A stretch of 14,078 bases of DNA. It comes from Bacillota bacterium. GTDB lineage: Bacteria > Bacillota > Clostridia > Lachnospirales > Lachnospiraceae. The notes under the pieces were generated by a model, which saw nothing but the letters and a program-made list of their open reading frames with translations, ran no database searches and had not been told where the DNA came from. The position numbers were made by a program, and so were the translations under genes. Position 1 is the stretch's first letter. Each line of letters begins with the position of its first letter. Location: NCBI GenBank assembly GCA_017861355.1, contig JAGFXQ010000049.1:1-14078 (forward strand). The letters are read 5' to 3'. Below, piece by piece: positions 1 through 7,523 of this stretch.

Positions 1-816
1 CAAGTACTCTATAATCTGATTGGTAATGCTATTAAATTTACCGGATCAGGATATATCGAATTATCGGTCTCCTCGGAACAAATGAATCCCGAAGAAATCC
101 GGATACTTTTTATGATAACAGATACCGGAATCGGAATTCAAGAGGACAGAATTGGAACACTCTTTACTTACTTTACTCAAGCAGACGCTCATATCACCAA
201 AAAATACGGTGGAACCGGACTAGGTTTAGCAATCTCAAAACAACTCGTCAATATGATGGGTGGGGAGATTACAATTAATAGTGAGATCGGCATCGGAAGC
301 ACCTTTTCCTTCACTTGTGTGTTCCGACTGCAACCGGCTCTTAACGTTTGCCCGATTAACCTGTCAGAGAATTATCACGGGGATTCCTTATCCGACATAG
401 TCGTAACCCCGGAGAGAACCGATTATAGCTCGCTAAATATCCTCTTGGCTGAGGACAATGAGATCAGCAGAATTGTAGCCTCAACCGTGCTCGAGCTGGC
501 AGGCGTCAATTTCGTAACTGTTGAAAGCGGGTTGGAGGTTCTAGATGCGTTGGAGAAGAATGATTTTGACCTCATCCTGATGGATTGCCAAATGCCACTC
601 ATGGACGGTTATCAGGCAACCGCGGCAATCCGTGCTAAGGAATGCGGTAATAGGCACATTCCAATCATTGCAATGACTGCTTTTGCTCTACCCGGTGATC
701 GAGAAAAATGTATCAAAGCAGGTATGGATGATTACATAACAAAGCCGTTTGTGTGGGAAGATATTGATTATATGCTTAAGAAATATTCGAGTCTAGATTT
801 TATAAGCCATTTGTGA
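1..816 (+). CDS. Hybrid sensor histidine kinase, C-terminal part (ATPase plus receiver domain)
   Basis: The frame is open from base 1, so the 5' part (sensor region and phospho-accepting His domain) lies outside the window; 271 residues are visible. The fragment opens in the N box of a GHKL ATPase (NLIGNAIKFT, residues 5-14), followed by the G1 box DTGIGI, an F-box-like LFTYFTQAD and the G2 box GGTGLGLAI, which together form the ATP site. A linker of about 50 residues leads to a receiver domain (about 145-262) with the acidic pair in LLAEDNE, phospho-acceptor Asp at about 195 (LILMDCQMP), Thr at about 226 and the conserved Lys at about 248 (ITKPF). The protein ends shortly after the receiver, with no Hpt domain, so any onward relay would need a separate phosphotransfer protein. 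Such hybrid kinases sense signals and pass phosphate internally to the receiver. Only 39 nt separate it from pepT, and I see no terminator between them. Confidence 0.93.
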   Translation, partial: QVLYNLIGNAIKFTGSGYIELSVSSEQMNPEEIRILFMITDTGIGIQEDRIGTLFTYFTQADAHITKKYGGTGLGLAISKQLVNMMGGEITINSEIGIGSTFSFTCVFRLQPALNVCPINLSENYHGDSLSDIVVTPERTDYSSLNILLAEDNEISRIVASTVLELAGVNFVTVESGLEVLDALEKNDFDLILMDCQMPLMDGYQATAAIRAKECGNRHIPIIAMTAFALPGDREKCIKAGMDDYITKPFVWEDIDYMLKKYSSLDFISHL

Positions 817-843
817 AATAATATAAGATATCGAATGAAAAAT

Positions 844-848
844 GGAGG
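844..848 (+). promoter_or_regulatory. Ribosome binding site of pepT
   Basis: GGAGG core within AATGGAGG, 7 nt before the ATG at 856. It fixes the start of the peptidase gene. Confidence 0.85.
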
Positions 849-855
849 TCTATAA

Positions 856-2082
856 ATGAGAGCATATGAAAGATTGATTCAATATAGCAAATTTGCTACT
901 GCCTCAGAGGAACTGAGCACGACACACCCCAGCACTCCGGAGCAGCTTGTACTCGGCAAGGCTCTGGTAGAAGAGATGAAAGGTCTTGGTGTTGCGGATG
1001 CTGCCATGGATGAGAACGGATATGTATTTGGAACGATTGAAGCAAATATAGAGAATTGGTCCGGATCGGTGATTGGTTTTGTTGCACATATGGATGTGGT
1101 AAGTTCGGTACCTTTTACCGATATTAAGACGAAGATTATCGAGAATTATGATGGATCGGAAATAATACTGAATGCAGAGAAGAATGTGAAGATTAACCCG
1201 ACAGAATTCGATTTTATGAAGAATTATATTGGGAAGGATCTATTAGTCACCGACGGAACCACACTTCTGGGCGCAGATGACAAGGCCGGTATCGCTGAGA
1301 TTCTTACCATGGTGGAAATCTTATACGAACATCCGGAGATTAAGCATGGAACAATTAAAATCGGCTTTACCCCGGACGAGGAGATTGGCAAAGGCGCAGA
1401 TCTGTTCGACGTGAAGCGCTTCGGTGCAGATTTTGCTTATACTGTAGATGGTGCTGCCTATAACGAAGTGGAGTTTGAAACCTTTAATGCCGCCGCCGCA
1501 GATGTATTTCTTCACGGAGTCAGCATCCATACCGGAGATGCCAAGGACAAGCTTGTGAATGCCTCACTGCTTGCAATGGAATTCCATGCTCTCTTACCCG
1601 AGAGAGAACGACCGGAATATACGGAAGGATATGAAGGCTTCTATCATTTGGACCGCCTGGAGGGAATCGTAGATAAAGCGAAGATGCATTATATCCTGCG
1701 TGATCACGATCTTAACAAGTTAAATGAAAAGAAAGCGGTGGTAAATGCTGCTGCTGCCAAATTAAACGAAAAATACGGTCAGGGCACCGTTCGAGTAGAA
1801 ATCAAGGATTCTTACTACAATATGGCGGAGCAGATCAAACCGCACTGGCATCTGATTGATTCCGCTTATGATGCAATCCGGGAACTGGGTGGTACACCAA
1901 TCAGCCGTCCGGTTCGCGGAGGTACCGATGGTTCGAGATTATCCTTTATGGGACTGCCCTGTCCAAACCTTGGAACCGGAAGCCACAATCATCATGGCAA
2001 GACCGAATTTGCCTGTATTCAGGCTATGGATCAGTGTGTTGAACTCCTGCTCAAACTGGTAAAAAAGTACGCCGGTAAATAA
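856..2082 (+). CDS. pepT: Peptidase T (tripeptide aminopeptidase, M20B)
   Basis: Cytosolic di-zinc aminopeptidase that removes the N-terminal residue from tripeptides at the end of peptide breakdown. The length, 408 residues, is the usual size for PepT. Metal-site motifs appear in order: HMD (His78, Asp80), bridging Asp141 in LLGADDKAG, the catalytic Glu pair 175-176 in FTPDEEIGKGAD, Asp198 in TVDGAA, and a His near 380 in SHNHHGKTEF. The substrate-binding segment PVRGGTDGSRLSFMG is intact. The start is set by a GGAGG 7 nt upstream. It follows the hybrid kinase gene closely, but I see no functional link. The gene ends at the hairpin terminator at 2136-2235. All key residues are present, so it should be active. 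Confidence 0.96.
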   Translation: MRAYERLIQYSKFATASEELSTTHPSTPEQLVLGKALVEEMKGLGVADAAMDENGYVFGTIEANIENWSGSVIGFVAHMDVVSSVPFTDIKTKIIENYDGSEIILNAEKNVKINPTEFDFMKNYIGKDLLVTDGTTLLGADDKAGIAEILTMVEILYEHPEIKHGTIKIGFTPDEEIGKGADLFDVKRFGADFAYTVDGAAYNEVEFETFNAAAADVFLHGVSIHTGDAKDKLVNASLLAMEFHALLPERERPEYTEGYEGFYHLDRLEGIVDKAKMHYILRDHDLNKLNEKKAVVNAAAAKLNEKYGQGTVRVEIKDSYYNMAEQIKPHWHLIDSAYDAIRELGGTPISRPVRGGTDGSRLSFMGLPCPNLGTGSHNHHGKTEFACIQAMDQCVELLLKLVKKYAGK

Positions 2083-2135
2083 TAATTGCTGCTTCAGGTT
2101 AGCATATCTGTCTGATGCATTATCCACTTTATAGT

Positions 2136-2235
2136 AAAAGAGATACAATACCTGTGAACTGACTATAATAAGTCAGACCAAACACCTAACATCTGGGAGG
2201 TCAGTTCACTGTTCTCGTACTGTATCTCTTTTTTT
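2136..2235 (+). terminator. pepT terminator, long compound hairpin with an inserted loop
   Basis: Outer arms AAAAGAGATACA (2136-2147) and TGTATCTCTTTT (2221-2232) pair perfectly over 12 bp, and seven T follow (2229-2235), which suits Rho-independent termination of pepT. The A-rich left arm gives a weaker T4 for transcripts from the other side. A second 10-bp stem (2154-2163 with 2200-2209) sits inside the loop and belongs to the small element at 2155-2208. If that element and one flanking CTG are removed, an ordinary terminator with an extra TAC/GTA pairing and an 8-nt loop is left. Confidence 0.8.
2155..2208. mobile_element. 54-bp insertion with IS3-like terminal inverted repeats (MITE-like remnant)
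   Basis: The segment begins TGAACTGAC and ends GTCAGTTCA, a perfect 9-bp terminal inverted repeat with the TG...CA ends typical of the IS3 family. The right end read inward (TGAACTGACCTCCCAGATG) resembles, from memory, the terminal repeats of the IS150 group. CTG is repeated directly on both sides (2152-2154 and 2209-2211), like a 3-bp target duplication. It lies in the loop of the pepT terminator and has no coding capacity. The left end departs from the right after 9 bp, so it may be an internally deleted remnant, or simply a chance extension of the hairpin. Confidence 0.5.
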
Positions 2236-2293
2236 GTTAATGTTATATTTCTTCTTTGACAAATTTGAAATTGGAAGCGCTGCTTGTATCTAT

Positions 2294-2887
2294 TTAAAAA
2301 TCTTTATTTAGCAGGTACACATCATATGATTTTCCTGTTTCGGTATCATAATGTACTACTACAAATAAATCTCCGGATTTAAAATGTGCTTCTCCGTTAT
2401 TATCTTTCGTGGGATCACCCAATTTCTCCTGAAAAGATTTTATATCATCCCCGACCTTCAAGCCGTCAAAATCAATTTCTGAATCTACGGTAAAAATTTG
2501 ATTGACCTTACTGTCTTCATCAAACCAAACCCTAATCTTAGGCTGCACAAATTCTAATCCGCCTTCATCAACCACGTTATATTCCGAATTTACTTTTGTA
2601 GTCAGTTCTTCTTTGGATAATCCGAGCAAAGTAGCCAGCTGGTCCATATTTTTATATTGATCTGAATCGGTCGTCTGATTATCCGCCTGTGGTGCCTTCG
2701 TCGGCTCCAGCGTTGGGTTCTGAGTAGGTTCCTGGGTAGTGTCCTGATTCTGTACCTGTCCCGGCTCTTGTGTTACTGTTTCCACCTTTTTTGTATTGCA
2801 GGCGGTAAGCCCTGCTAATCCTAAAACCGCAATAAGAATGATACCGGCTTTTGTTACTTTATGATTCTTTATTATTATCTTCTTCAT
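2294..2887 (-). CDS. Small secreted lipoprotein of unknown function
   Basis: Predicted 197-residue lipoprotein. It has a basic N-terminus, a hydrophobic stretch (about 14-27) and the lipobox LTAC, with Cys30 as the lipidation site, so it should be anchored on the outer face of the membrane. A low-complexity spacer rich in Thr, Gln, Glu and Pro (about 35-75) contains repeated EPT/QEP/NPT motifs and probably lifts the folded part through the wall. The C-terminal domain (about 80-197) has the pattern FDGLKVGDDIKSFQEKLGDP, reminiscent of small SmpA/DUF4309-like repeats in other Gram-positive lipoproteins; this resemblance is by eye. An upstream in-frame ATG at 2926 exists, but AGGAG at 2895-2899 is correctly spaced for the ATG at 2887 and the signal peptide then starts properly. 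It stands alone, convergent with pepT, and its role is unknown. Confidence 0.85.
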   Translation of the reverse strand: MKKIIIKNHKVTKAGIILIAVLGLAGLTACNTKKVETVTQEPGQVQNQDTTQEPTQNPTLEPTKAPQADNQTTDSDQYKNMDQLATLLGLSKEELTTKVNSEYNVVDEGGLEFVQPKIRVWFDEDSKVNQIFTVDSEIDFDGLKVGDDIKSFQEKLGDPTKDNNGEAHFKSGDLFVVVHYDTETGKSYDVYLLNKDF

Positions 2888-3073
2888 ATGCTTTCTCCTA
2901 ATCTTACTATTTAAGTAATAAACCATGCTTGTGTTTCAACCGTCTGATTATTGCTTTACCTGTGCCATCACCCTTTCTCATATCATGGTTGATTTGTCAT
3001 GTTTTACTATCTGTCTCTATTAGACGAACCACTTTATGAAAAGGAAGCAGATTACTCTATATTATTTTTAATC

Positions 3074-3117
3074 AAAAAGGAAGTATAGACCTTGTTACCA
3101 AAAGTCTATACTTCCTT
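3074..3117 (-). terminator. Intrinsic terminator of the TIM-barrel gene
   Basis: A perfect 14-bp stem (3077-3090 with 3104-3117) closes a 13-nt loop. On the minus strand the stem runs into a T5 tract (3074-3078) about 38 nt after the stop codon at 3155-3157. On the plus strand it is followed by ATG and then a short T run, so it works best for the minus-strand gene. Confidence 0.88.
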
Positions 3118-3154
3118 ATGAATTTTTCTTGGCACGCTAATGTTAGTGTATCAA

Positions 3155-4015
3155 TTATAAGTTATTCTTCAGCCACTTTGCATCCTCGCTCAGGCAGGTA
3201 AGTCGGTCTTTGTCCGGTGCATAATTGGCTTCTCGTTCTACAAAGAAATGCATTTCTCCCTTGCACTGTGCCTCTGCTGTTGCTTTTACCGCCTTCCAGT
3301 CCACGATGCCCTGCCCGGTTGCACAGTTCAGCTTTGCATTCTCTTCGAAGAATTTGAGAATCTCCGGTGGGAAGATCGGCTTGCCGTCCGGTCCGATTTC
3401 AAAATGGAACGGTTTCTTCTCTGCATGCATCGAGGTCGCCGGCTTTGGCCCACTTACCGCATTATTTTCCTTAATATGAATTGCCACAAAGCGCCCTGCG
3501 TATTTGTTCAGGTATTCTACCGGATCCTGTCCTGCATTGGAGCACCAGCCACAATCCAGCTCGAAGCCGACATACTCCGGTTCGGTATTCTCAATCACAT
3601 AATCCAAAAGATATTTTCCGCCGTCCTGATTAAACTCCTGAGTGTGATTATGATATCCGATCATTAATCCGTGCTCTTTCGCGATTTTACCGTATTTGTT
3701 CAAAAGCCCTGCAAGCTCCAGTGCTTCTTCCTTCGTTGCAAAATCGAACATGGGACAGATGACCATCTTCCCGCCGATCGCTGCCACATAAGGGATATCC
3801 TTCTCCATATTGTCCATGCTGACATGGGATGATACTGCTGTGAGGCCTGCTTCTTCCAAAGCCTTCTTCATCTCCTGTTCAGACATATTTCCATAATTAG
3901 AGCCGGCAAATTCTACTTCCTTATAGCCCATAGCTGAAAGCTTCTGAAATGATACCGGCATAGGATCCTGATTATCAAACCCCAGTGAATATAATTGAAT
4001 ACCTAACTTCTCCAT
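3155..4015 (-). CDS. Sugar phosphate isomerase/epimerase-like TIM-barrel protein
   Basis: A 286-residue protein of the AP-endonuclease-2-like TIM-barrel superfamily (xylose isomerase/IolE-like), which usually isomerise or epimerise sugars or inositol derivatives using a divalent metal. The N-terminal IGIQLYS-type beta strand, VEFAGS (about 34-39), the YHNH motif (121-124), FELDCGW (about 151-157, Glu152 and Asp154 as likely metal ligands), AIHIKEN with His180, GQGIVDW (about 235-240) and a late FVERE with Glu260 follow the family order. The start at 4015 is chosen because AAGGGGG lies just upstream; an in-frame ATG at 4063 would add 16 residues with no ribosome site. A TATAAT on the minus strand (4069-4074) may be its -10, but I see no good -35. 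It appears monocistronic. The substrate cannot be told from the sequence. Confidence 0.9.
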   Translation of the reverse strand: MEKLGIQLYSLGFDNQDPMPVSFQKLSAMGYKEVEFAGSNYGNMSEQEMKKALEEAGLTAVSSHVSMDNMEKDIPYVAAIGGKMVICPMFDFATKEEALELAGLLNKYGKIAKEHGLMIGYHNHTQEFNQDGGKYLLDYVIENTEPEYVGFELDCGWCSNAGQDPVEYLNKYAGRFVAIHIKENNAVSGPKPATSMHAEKKPFHFEIGPDGKPIFPPEILKFFEENAKLNCATGQGIVDWKAVKATAEAQCKGEMHFFVEREANYAPDKDRLTCLSEDAKWLKNNL

Positions 4016-4122
4016 ATTGTAACCCCCTTGTATAATAAATGAAATGCTTATCAATTCGTACAATACTTATTATAATTCATTCCAAAACATAAATCTATGC
4101 TTACTTCTATTCATTCTCTATT

Positions 4123-5490
4123 TCAGTTACAGTTCGCCCGCTGCCGGACCTTCTTCCGTGCATAGAAGAAGCTGATCACCTGACCAATACCTGCCAATGC
4201 CCAGGTAACAGGGTAGCAGGCGAAAAGCATGAGAACGGTGGGAAACCATGCGAACACGGTAGCCAGCCATACGATACGCATAAGGCAGGCACCTACTAAG
4301 GTACAGATCATAGGTAATATAGAAAATCCCATACCACGGGTCAAGCCCGGATATACGTTCATAATTCCACAAGTAAAGTAGGCAATCATCAGGACATTGA
4401 TACGGATCATGCCGAGTCGGATTACCTCCGGGTCCGAGGTAAATATGGTCAATAAAGGTCTGCTGAAGATCATCGTCAGTCCACCCAGAACAATCCAGGT
4501 AACAAAGATCAATATCGTACAGATCTTTGCTACTTTGTCAATTCTGTCATATTTCTTTGCTCCCATGTTTTGACCGGTAAAGGTGATAGCCGCATTATAA
4601 TAGGCATTCATGGAAGTAGCGACAAAACCTTCGATATTTCCTGCTGCGGAACCGGCGGCTACCATGGCAGAGCCAAAGGAGTTGATAGCAGATTGAATCA
4701 GTACATTAGAGATGGAGAACAGCAGGCCCTGCAAACCGGCAGGAAGACCAATCCGGATGATCTGTATCAGCTTTCTACGGTCGATGCGCATCCTTTTCAG
4801 AGTCAGGCGGATCGATTCTTCTTTATTACGGATAAGACATAGAAGTACCAGGAGCATCGACAGATACTGGGAGATTACCGTTGCCCAGGCTACACCATCC
4901 ACACTCATATGTAGTACAATGACAAAATATAGGTTCAATATTACATTTACAATACCTGCTGCCAACAAATAGTACATCGGCCGACGACTGTCTCCGACCG
5001 CACGCAATATCGCAGCACCAAAGTTATATATCATACTTGCGGGAAGACCCAGAAAATAAATCCGCAGATACAGTGCAGATAAATCAATGATATCCAACGG
5101 CGTACCCATCATAATTAACAGGGGATTGCATAAGATAAGGCCCAACAGCATCACAAAGACTCCGGCAATGATACTTATGGTAATCGAAGTATGTACGGAC
5201 CTGCTTACTGCATCCGGACGTCCGGCACCGCAGTCCTGAGCTACGATAACACTGGTCCCCACTGATAGCCCCATGAATAAGTTCACAATCAGGTTGATGA
5301 TCGCACCGGTTGCGCCGACTGCTGCCAGAGCCTCCTTACCGGAAAACCTTCCAACCACAACCATATCTGCCGCATTGAACAAGAGTTGAAGAACATTCAT
5401 CGCCATGATGGGTAAAGCAAAAAGAATCATTTTACCAAATATCGGACCGTTACACATGTCCTTATCCCGATTTTTAAATATCATTTTCAT
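4123..5490 (-). CDS. MATE family efflux transporter
   Basis: A 455-residue membrane protein of the multidrug and toxin extrusion family, expected to have 12 transmembrane helices in two six-helix halves and to export cationic drugs or metabolites in exchange for sodium ions or protons. The N-terminal half shows the family pattern: a short cytoplasmic start, GKMILFALPIMAMNVLQLL, then NAADMVVVGRFSGKEALAAVG and the small-residue-rich LFMGLSVGTSVIVAQ. The second half starts near residue 240 (RIGLPAGLQGLLFSISN), again with the GLPA start typical of helix 7. A basic tail (ARKKVRQR) ends the protein. AAGGAAG lies just upstream of the ATG at 5490; a second ATG two codons later (5484) is equally possible. 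It is divergent from the two-component and ABC genes, so it may belong to the same drug-response neighbourhood, but no shared operator is seen on its side. Confidence 0.93.
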   Translation of the reverse strand: MKMIFKNRDKDMCNGPIFGKMILFALPIMAMNVLQLLFNAADMVVVGRFSGKEALAAVGATGAIINLIVNLFMGLSVGTSVIVAQDCGAGRPDAVSRSVHTSITISIIAGVFVMLLGLILCNPLLIMMGTPLDIIDLSALYLRIYFLGLPASMIYNFGAAILRAVGDSRRPMYYLLAAGIVNVILNLYFVIVLHMSVDGVAWATVISQYLSMLLVLLCLIRNKEESIRLTLKRMRIDRRKLIQIIRIGLPAGLQGLLFSISNVLIQSAINSFGSAMVAAGSAAGNIEGFVATSMNAYYNAAITFTGQNMGAKKYDRIDKVAKICTILIFVTWIVLGGLTMIFSRPLLTIFTSDPEVIRLGMIRINVLMIAYFTCGIMNVYPGLTRGMGFSILPMICTLVGACLMRIVWLATVFAWFPTVLMLFACYPVTWALAGIGQVISFFYARKKVRQRANCN

Positions 5491-5534
5491 CGCTTCCTTT
5501 GTTTTGATGTCGGGTTTTTCATCGAGAAATGGAA

Positions 5535-5563
5535 AACATATTTACTTTACCATATTCGAGCAA
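5535..5563 (-). promoter_or_regulatory. Candidate promoter of the MATE gene
   Basis: On the minus strand TTGCTC (5558-5563) and TATGTT (5535-5540) are 17 nt apart, a sigma-A-like layout with imperfect boxes, and they lie about 45 nt upstream of the start codon. Assigned by eye only. Confidence 0.3.
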
Positions 5564-5678
5564 TGATTTCTACAATTTAAGTGACATAAAATCTTCTGGA
5601 TTATTTTTAATTGCTGGACATCTACCTTAAGTTTCGTTATTATCGTTTTAAAACTATTGAATGAATAATATAGTATAA

Positions 5679-5710
5679 TTTAACTTCTGTTTACATTCCT
5701 TTGATACAAT
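5679..5710 (+). promoter_or_regulatory. Promoter with two 11-bp operator repeats before the response regulator
   Basis: Two consecutive 11-mers, TTTAACTTCTG (5679-5689) and TTTACATTCCT (5690-5700), are followed after 4 nt by a -10-like TACAAT (5705-5710). No good -35 box is present (AACTTC stands there), as expected for a promoter that needs an OmpR/PhoB-type activator bound to tandem 11-bp half-sites. The same repeats and the same 4-nt gap recur before the ABC genes, so autoregulation by the gene it drives is the natural reading. Confidence 0.68.
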
Positions 5711-5734
5711 AATACGTAAGAAAGGAGAATATCT

Positions 5735-6415
5735 ATGACCAATATACTGATAATTGATGATGACCCCTATATCCGTGAGCTTGAGAGAACACTACTTCGC
5801 AATGAGGGCTATACCATTTACGAGGCCTGCAATGGACGAGACGGTCTGCAACAGCTAAAGGAAATCAAAATAGATCTATGCGTCCTTGATATCATGATGC
5901 CCGAGATGGACGGGTATGAATTTTGTCGCCTTGCCCGAAAGTATTATCCGGATCTCCCGATTCTGATGTTAACCGCAAAGGGAGATATCACTCAGAAGGT
6001 AAAAGGCTTTGAACTGGGAGCAGATGATTACTTGACGAAACCCTTTGAGGGAATGGAATTGATCGTAAGAGTGAAAGCGCTCTTGAAACGTTATAAAATA
6101 TCCTCTGTAATCACGATCGGTACTATTACACTGGACCGTTCCAGCTATGCGATCCAATGTGACGGTGAGCAGAACGACATTCCTATGAAAGAATTTGAAC
6201 TGTTGTATAAGTTAGGTTCCTCGGCCGGCAAGACCTTAACCAGAGATCAGCTGATTGAAGATGTGTGGGGATATGATTTTGAAGGAAATGAGAGGACTCT
6301 GGATGTTCACATTAATCGCCTACGGGAACGATTCCCCAGTGAAGTATATCAGTTTAAGATAACCACGATACGGGGTTTGGGTTATCGTCTGGAGGTGCTC
6401 CATGAGACGAAATAA
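5735..6415 (+). CDS. OmpR/PhoB-family response regulator
   Basis: A 226-residue DNA-binding response regulator. The receiver domain (about 1-118) has the acidic cluster Asp8-Asp10, phospho-acceptor Asp52 in CVLDIMMPEMDG, Thr80 in LMLTAKG and Lys102 in YLTKPF. The C-terminal winged helix (about 125-222) shows the family hallmarks FELLYKLGSSAGKTLTRDQL, the ERTLDVHINRLR recognition helix and the TIRGLGYRLE wing. AAAGGAG ends 7 nt before the ATG. The kinase gene overlaps its 3' end by 14 nt, so the two are co-translated partners. When phosphorylated it should dimerise on tandem 11-bp half-sites; such sites stand before this gene and before the ABC genes, which points to positive autoregulation and control of the exporter. 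Confidence 0.96.
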   Translation: MTNILIIDDDPYIRELERTLLRNEGYTIYEACNGRDGLQQLKEIKIDLCVLDIMMPEMDGYEFCRLARKYYPDLPILMLTAKGDITQKVKGFELGADDYLTKPFEGMELIVRVKALLKRYKISSVITIGTITLDRSSYAIQCDGEQNDIPMKEFELLYKLGSSAGKTLTRDQLIEDVWGYDFEGNERTLDVHINRLRERFPSEVYQFKITTIRGLGYRLEVLHETK

Positions 6416-7460
6416 AAACGATACCCTTCTGCGATTCATAGGTGGAATTCTGATTTTTTCCATTGCTTTCGGCTTTTGCTTCTGGATCTCCTACCTGTTG
6501 ACTAACTTTATCTATCAATATACCGGAACTCCATCCGGGCCATGGGCCTATATTATAACCGGTCTGTTGGGACTATATATCTTTTCAGCCATTTTTCGAA
6601 TCTATATTGATATTCATAAAAAAACTCACAATTTTACGAAGCGCAATCAGAGGATGGAGGCTACTCTCGATGCCATGAATCGTATTACGAAGGGTGATTT
6701 TTCGGTGGTTCTGAATGTAGACCAGAATGATCCGTTCGCTAAGATCAATGAAACAATTAATAAGATGGCGAATGAATTAGGTACCATGGAAAATCTTCGA
6801 CAGGATTTCATCGCCAATGTCTCCCATGAGATACAGTCACCGCTTACCTCCATCTCGGGATTCGCCGAATTACTTCGCAGCAAGGATGTCTCGGAGGAAG
6901 AAAGGCTTCATTATCTTGAGATAATAGAGGCAGAAAGTAAACGCCTCTCTAAGTTAAGCGACAATCTATTGAAATTATCCTCCCTGGATGCAGCAGTAAC
7001 TCCCCTCGCCCTGACCGACTTTCGGTTGGATCGGCAGCTTCAAAATGCGCTCCTGATGCTGGAACCTCAATGGTCCGAGAAGAATTTGGACATATCACTG
7101 GAGCTAGCGGTAGTTCATATGCACGGTGATGAGCATCTGATGACGCAGGTATGGATTAATCTAATACACAATGCTGTTAAGTTTACTCCCACCGGTGGTA
7201 GAATTCAGATTATTCTGGATCTACGGGATGATATGATTGAATGCCGTATTGAGGACAGCGGAATCGGTATCGCAGAAGAGAATCTTCCCCATATCTTCGA
7301 ACGATTCTACAAGGTAGATAAAGCCAGAGAACGGGATCTAGGCGGCAACGGTCTCGGTCTATCCCTGGTGAAAAAGATTATTGAGCTTCATAAAGGAACG
7401 ATCCGCGTAGAAAGCAATGTCGGATCCGGAACGGTATTTATCATCCATCTGCCAAAATAG
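6402..7460 (+). CDS. Sensor histidine kinase with short extracellular loop
   Basis: A 352-residue membrane kinase, cognate to the preceding regulator. Two transmembrane segments (about 11-34 and 47-68) enclose only about a dozen outside residues, too few for a classical sensor domain, as in kinases that sense within the membrane or through a partner transporter. A HAMP-like linker (about 75-130) leads to the dimerisation/phospho-acceptor domain with His142 in NVSHEIQSPLTS; the Gln-Ser in place of the commoner Arg-Thr is a known variant. The ATPase domain carries N box INLIHNAVKFT, G1 DSGIGI, F box IFERFYK and G2 GGNGLGLSL. The ATG overlaps the regulator's last codons and is preceded by GGAGG (6391-6395). 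The operon ends at the terminator at 7495-7550. The signal is unknown; membrane-active compounds or antibiotics would fit the neighbouring exporter. Confidence 0.95.
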   Translation: MRRNKNDTLLRFIGGILIFSIAFGFCFWISYLLTNFIYQYTGTPSGPWAYIITGLLGLYIFSAIFRIYIDIHKKTHNFTKRNQRMEATLDAMNRITKGDFSVVLNVDQNDPFAKINETINKMANELGTMENLRQDFIANVSHEIQSPLTSISGFAELLRSKDVSEEERLHYLEIIEAESKRLSKLSDNLLKLSSLDAAVTPLALTDFRLDRQLQNALLMLEPQWSEKNLDISLELAVVHMHGDEHLMTQVWINLIHNAVKFTPTGGRIQIILDLRDDMIECRIEDSGIGIAEENLPHIFERFYKVDKARERDLGGNGLGLSLVKKIIELHKGTIRVESNVGSGTVFIIHLPK

Positions 7461-7469
7461 CTGTATCCG

Positions 7470-7523
7470 TTTACATTCCATTTAACTTCGGTTTAACCTC
7501 TGTTTAATTAACAACTGTATTCT
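7470..7523 (+). promoter_or_regulatory. Four tandem 11-bp operator repeats and -10 of the ABC operon
   Basis: Four uninterrupted 11-mers begin with TTTA: TTTACATTCCA (7470), TTTAACTTCGG (7481), TTTAACCTCTG (7492) and TTTAATTAACA (7503-7513). After 4 nt comes TATTCT (7518-7523), a -10-like hexamer at the same distance as in the regulator's own promoter. The -35 position holds AACCTC, matching AACTTC there and unlike TTGACA. The 11-bp period with a TTTAAC/TTTACA core is the design of PhoB/OmpR-family (including Bacillus PhoP) operators. The site lies just after the kinase stop codon. Confidence 0.72.

Noticed and set aside
2136..2235. A riboswitch or structured small RNA after pepT
   Set aside because: No aptamer core that I recognise and no gene follows on the same strand. 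A terminator with an inserted element explains both stems and the CTG repeats better.
2888..2926. An upstream start for the lipoprotein gene at 2926
   Set aside because: It would put 13 polar residues before the signal peptide, and the AGGAG site is correctly spaced for the ATG at 2887.
3248..3667. A 139-codon open frame on the plus strand opposite the TIM-barrel gene
   Set aside because: It is fully antisense to a well-supported gene, has no ribosome site and the peptide has no recognisable pattern.
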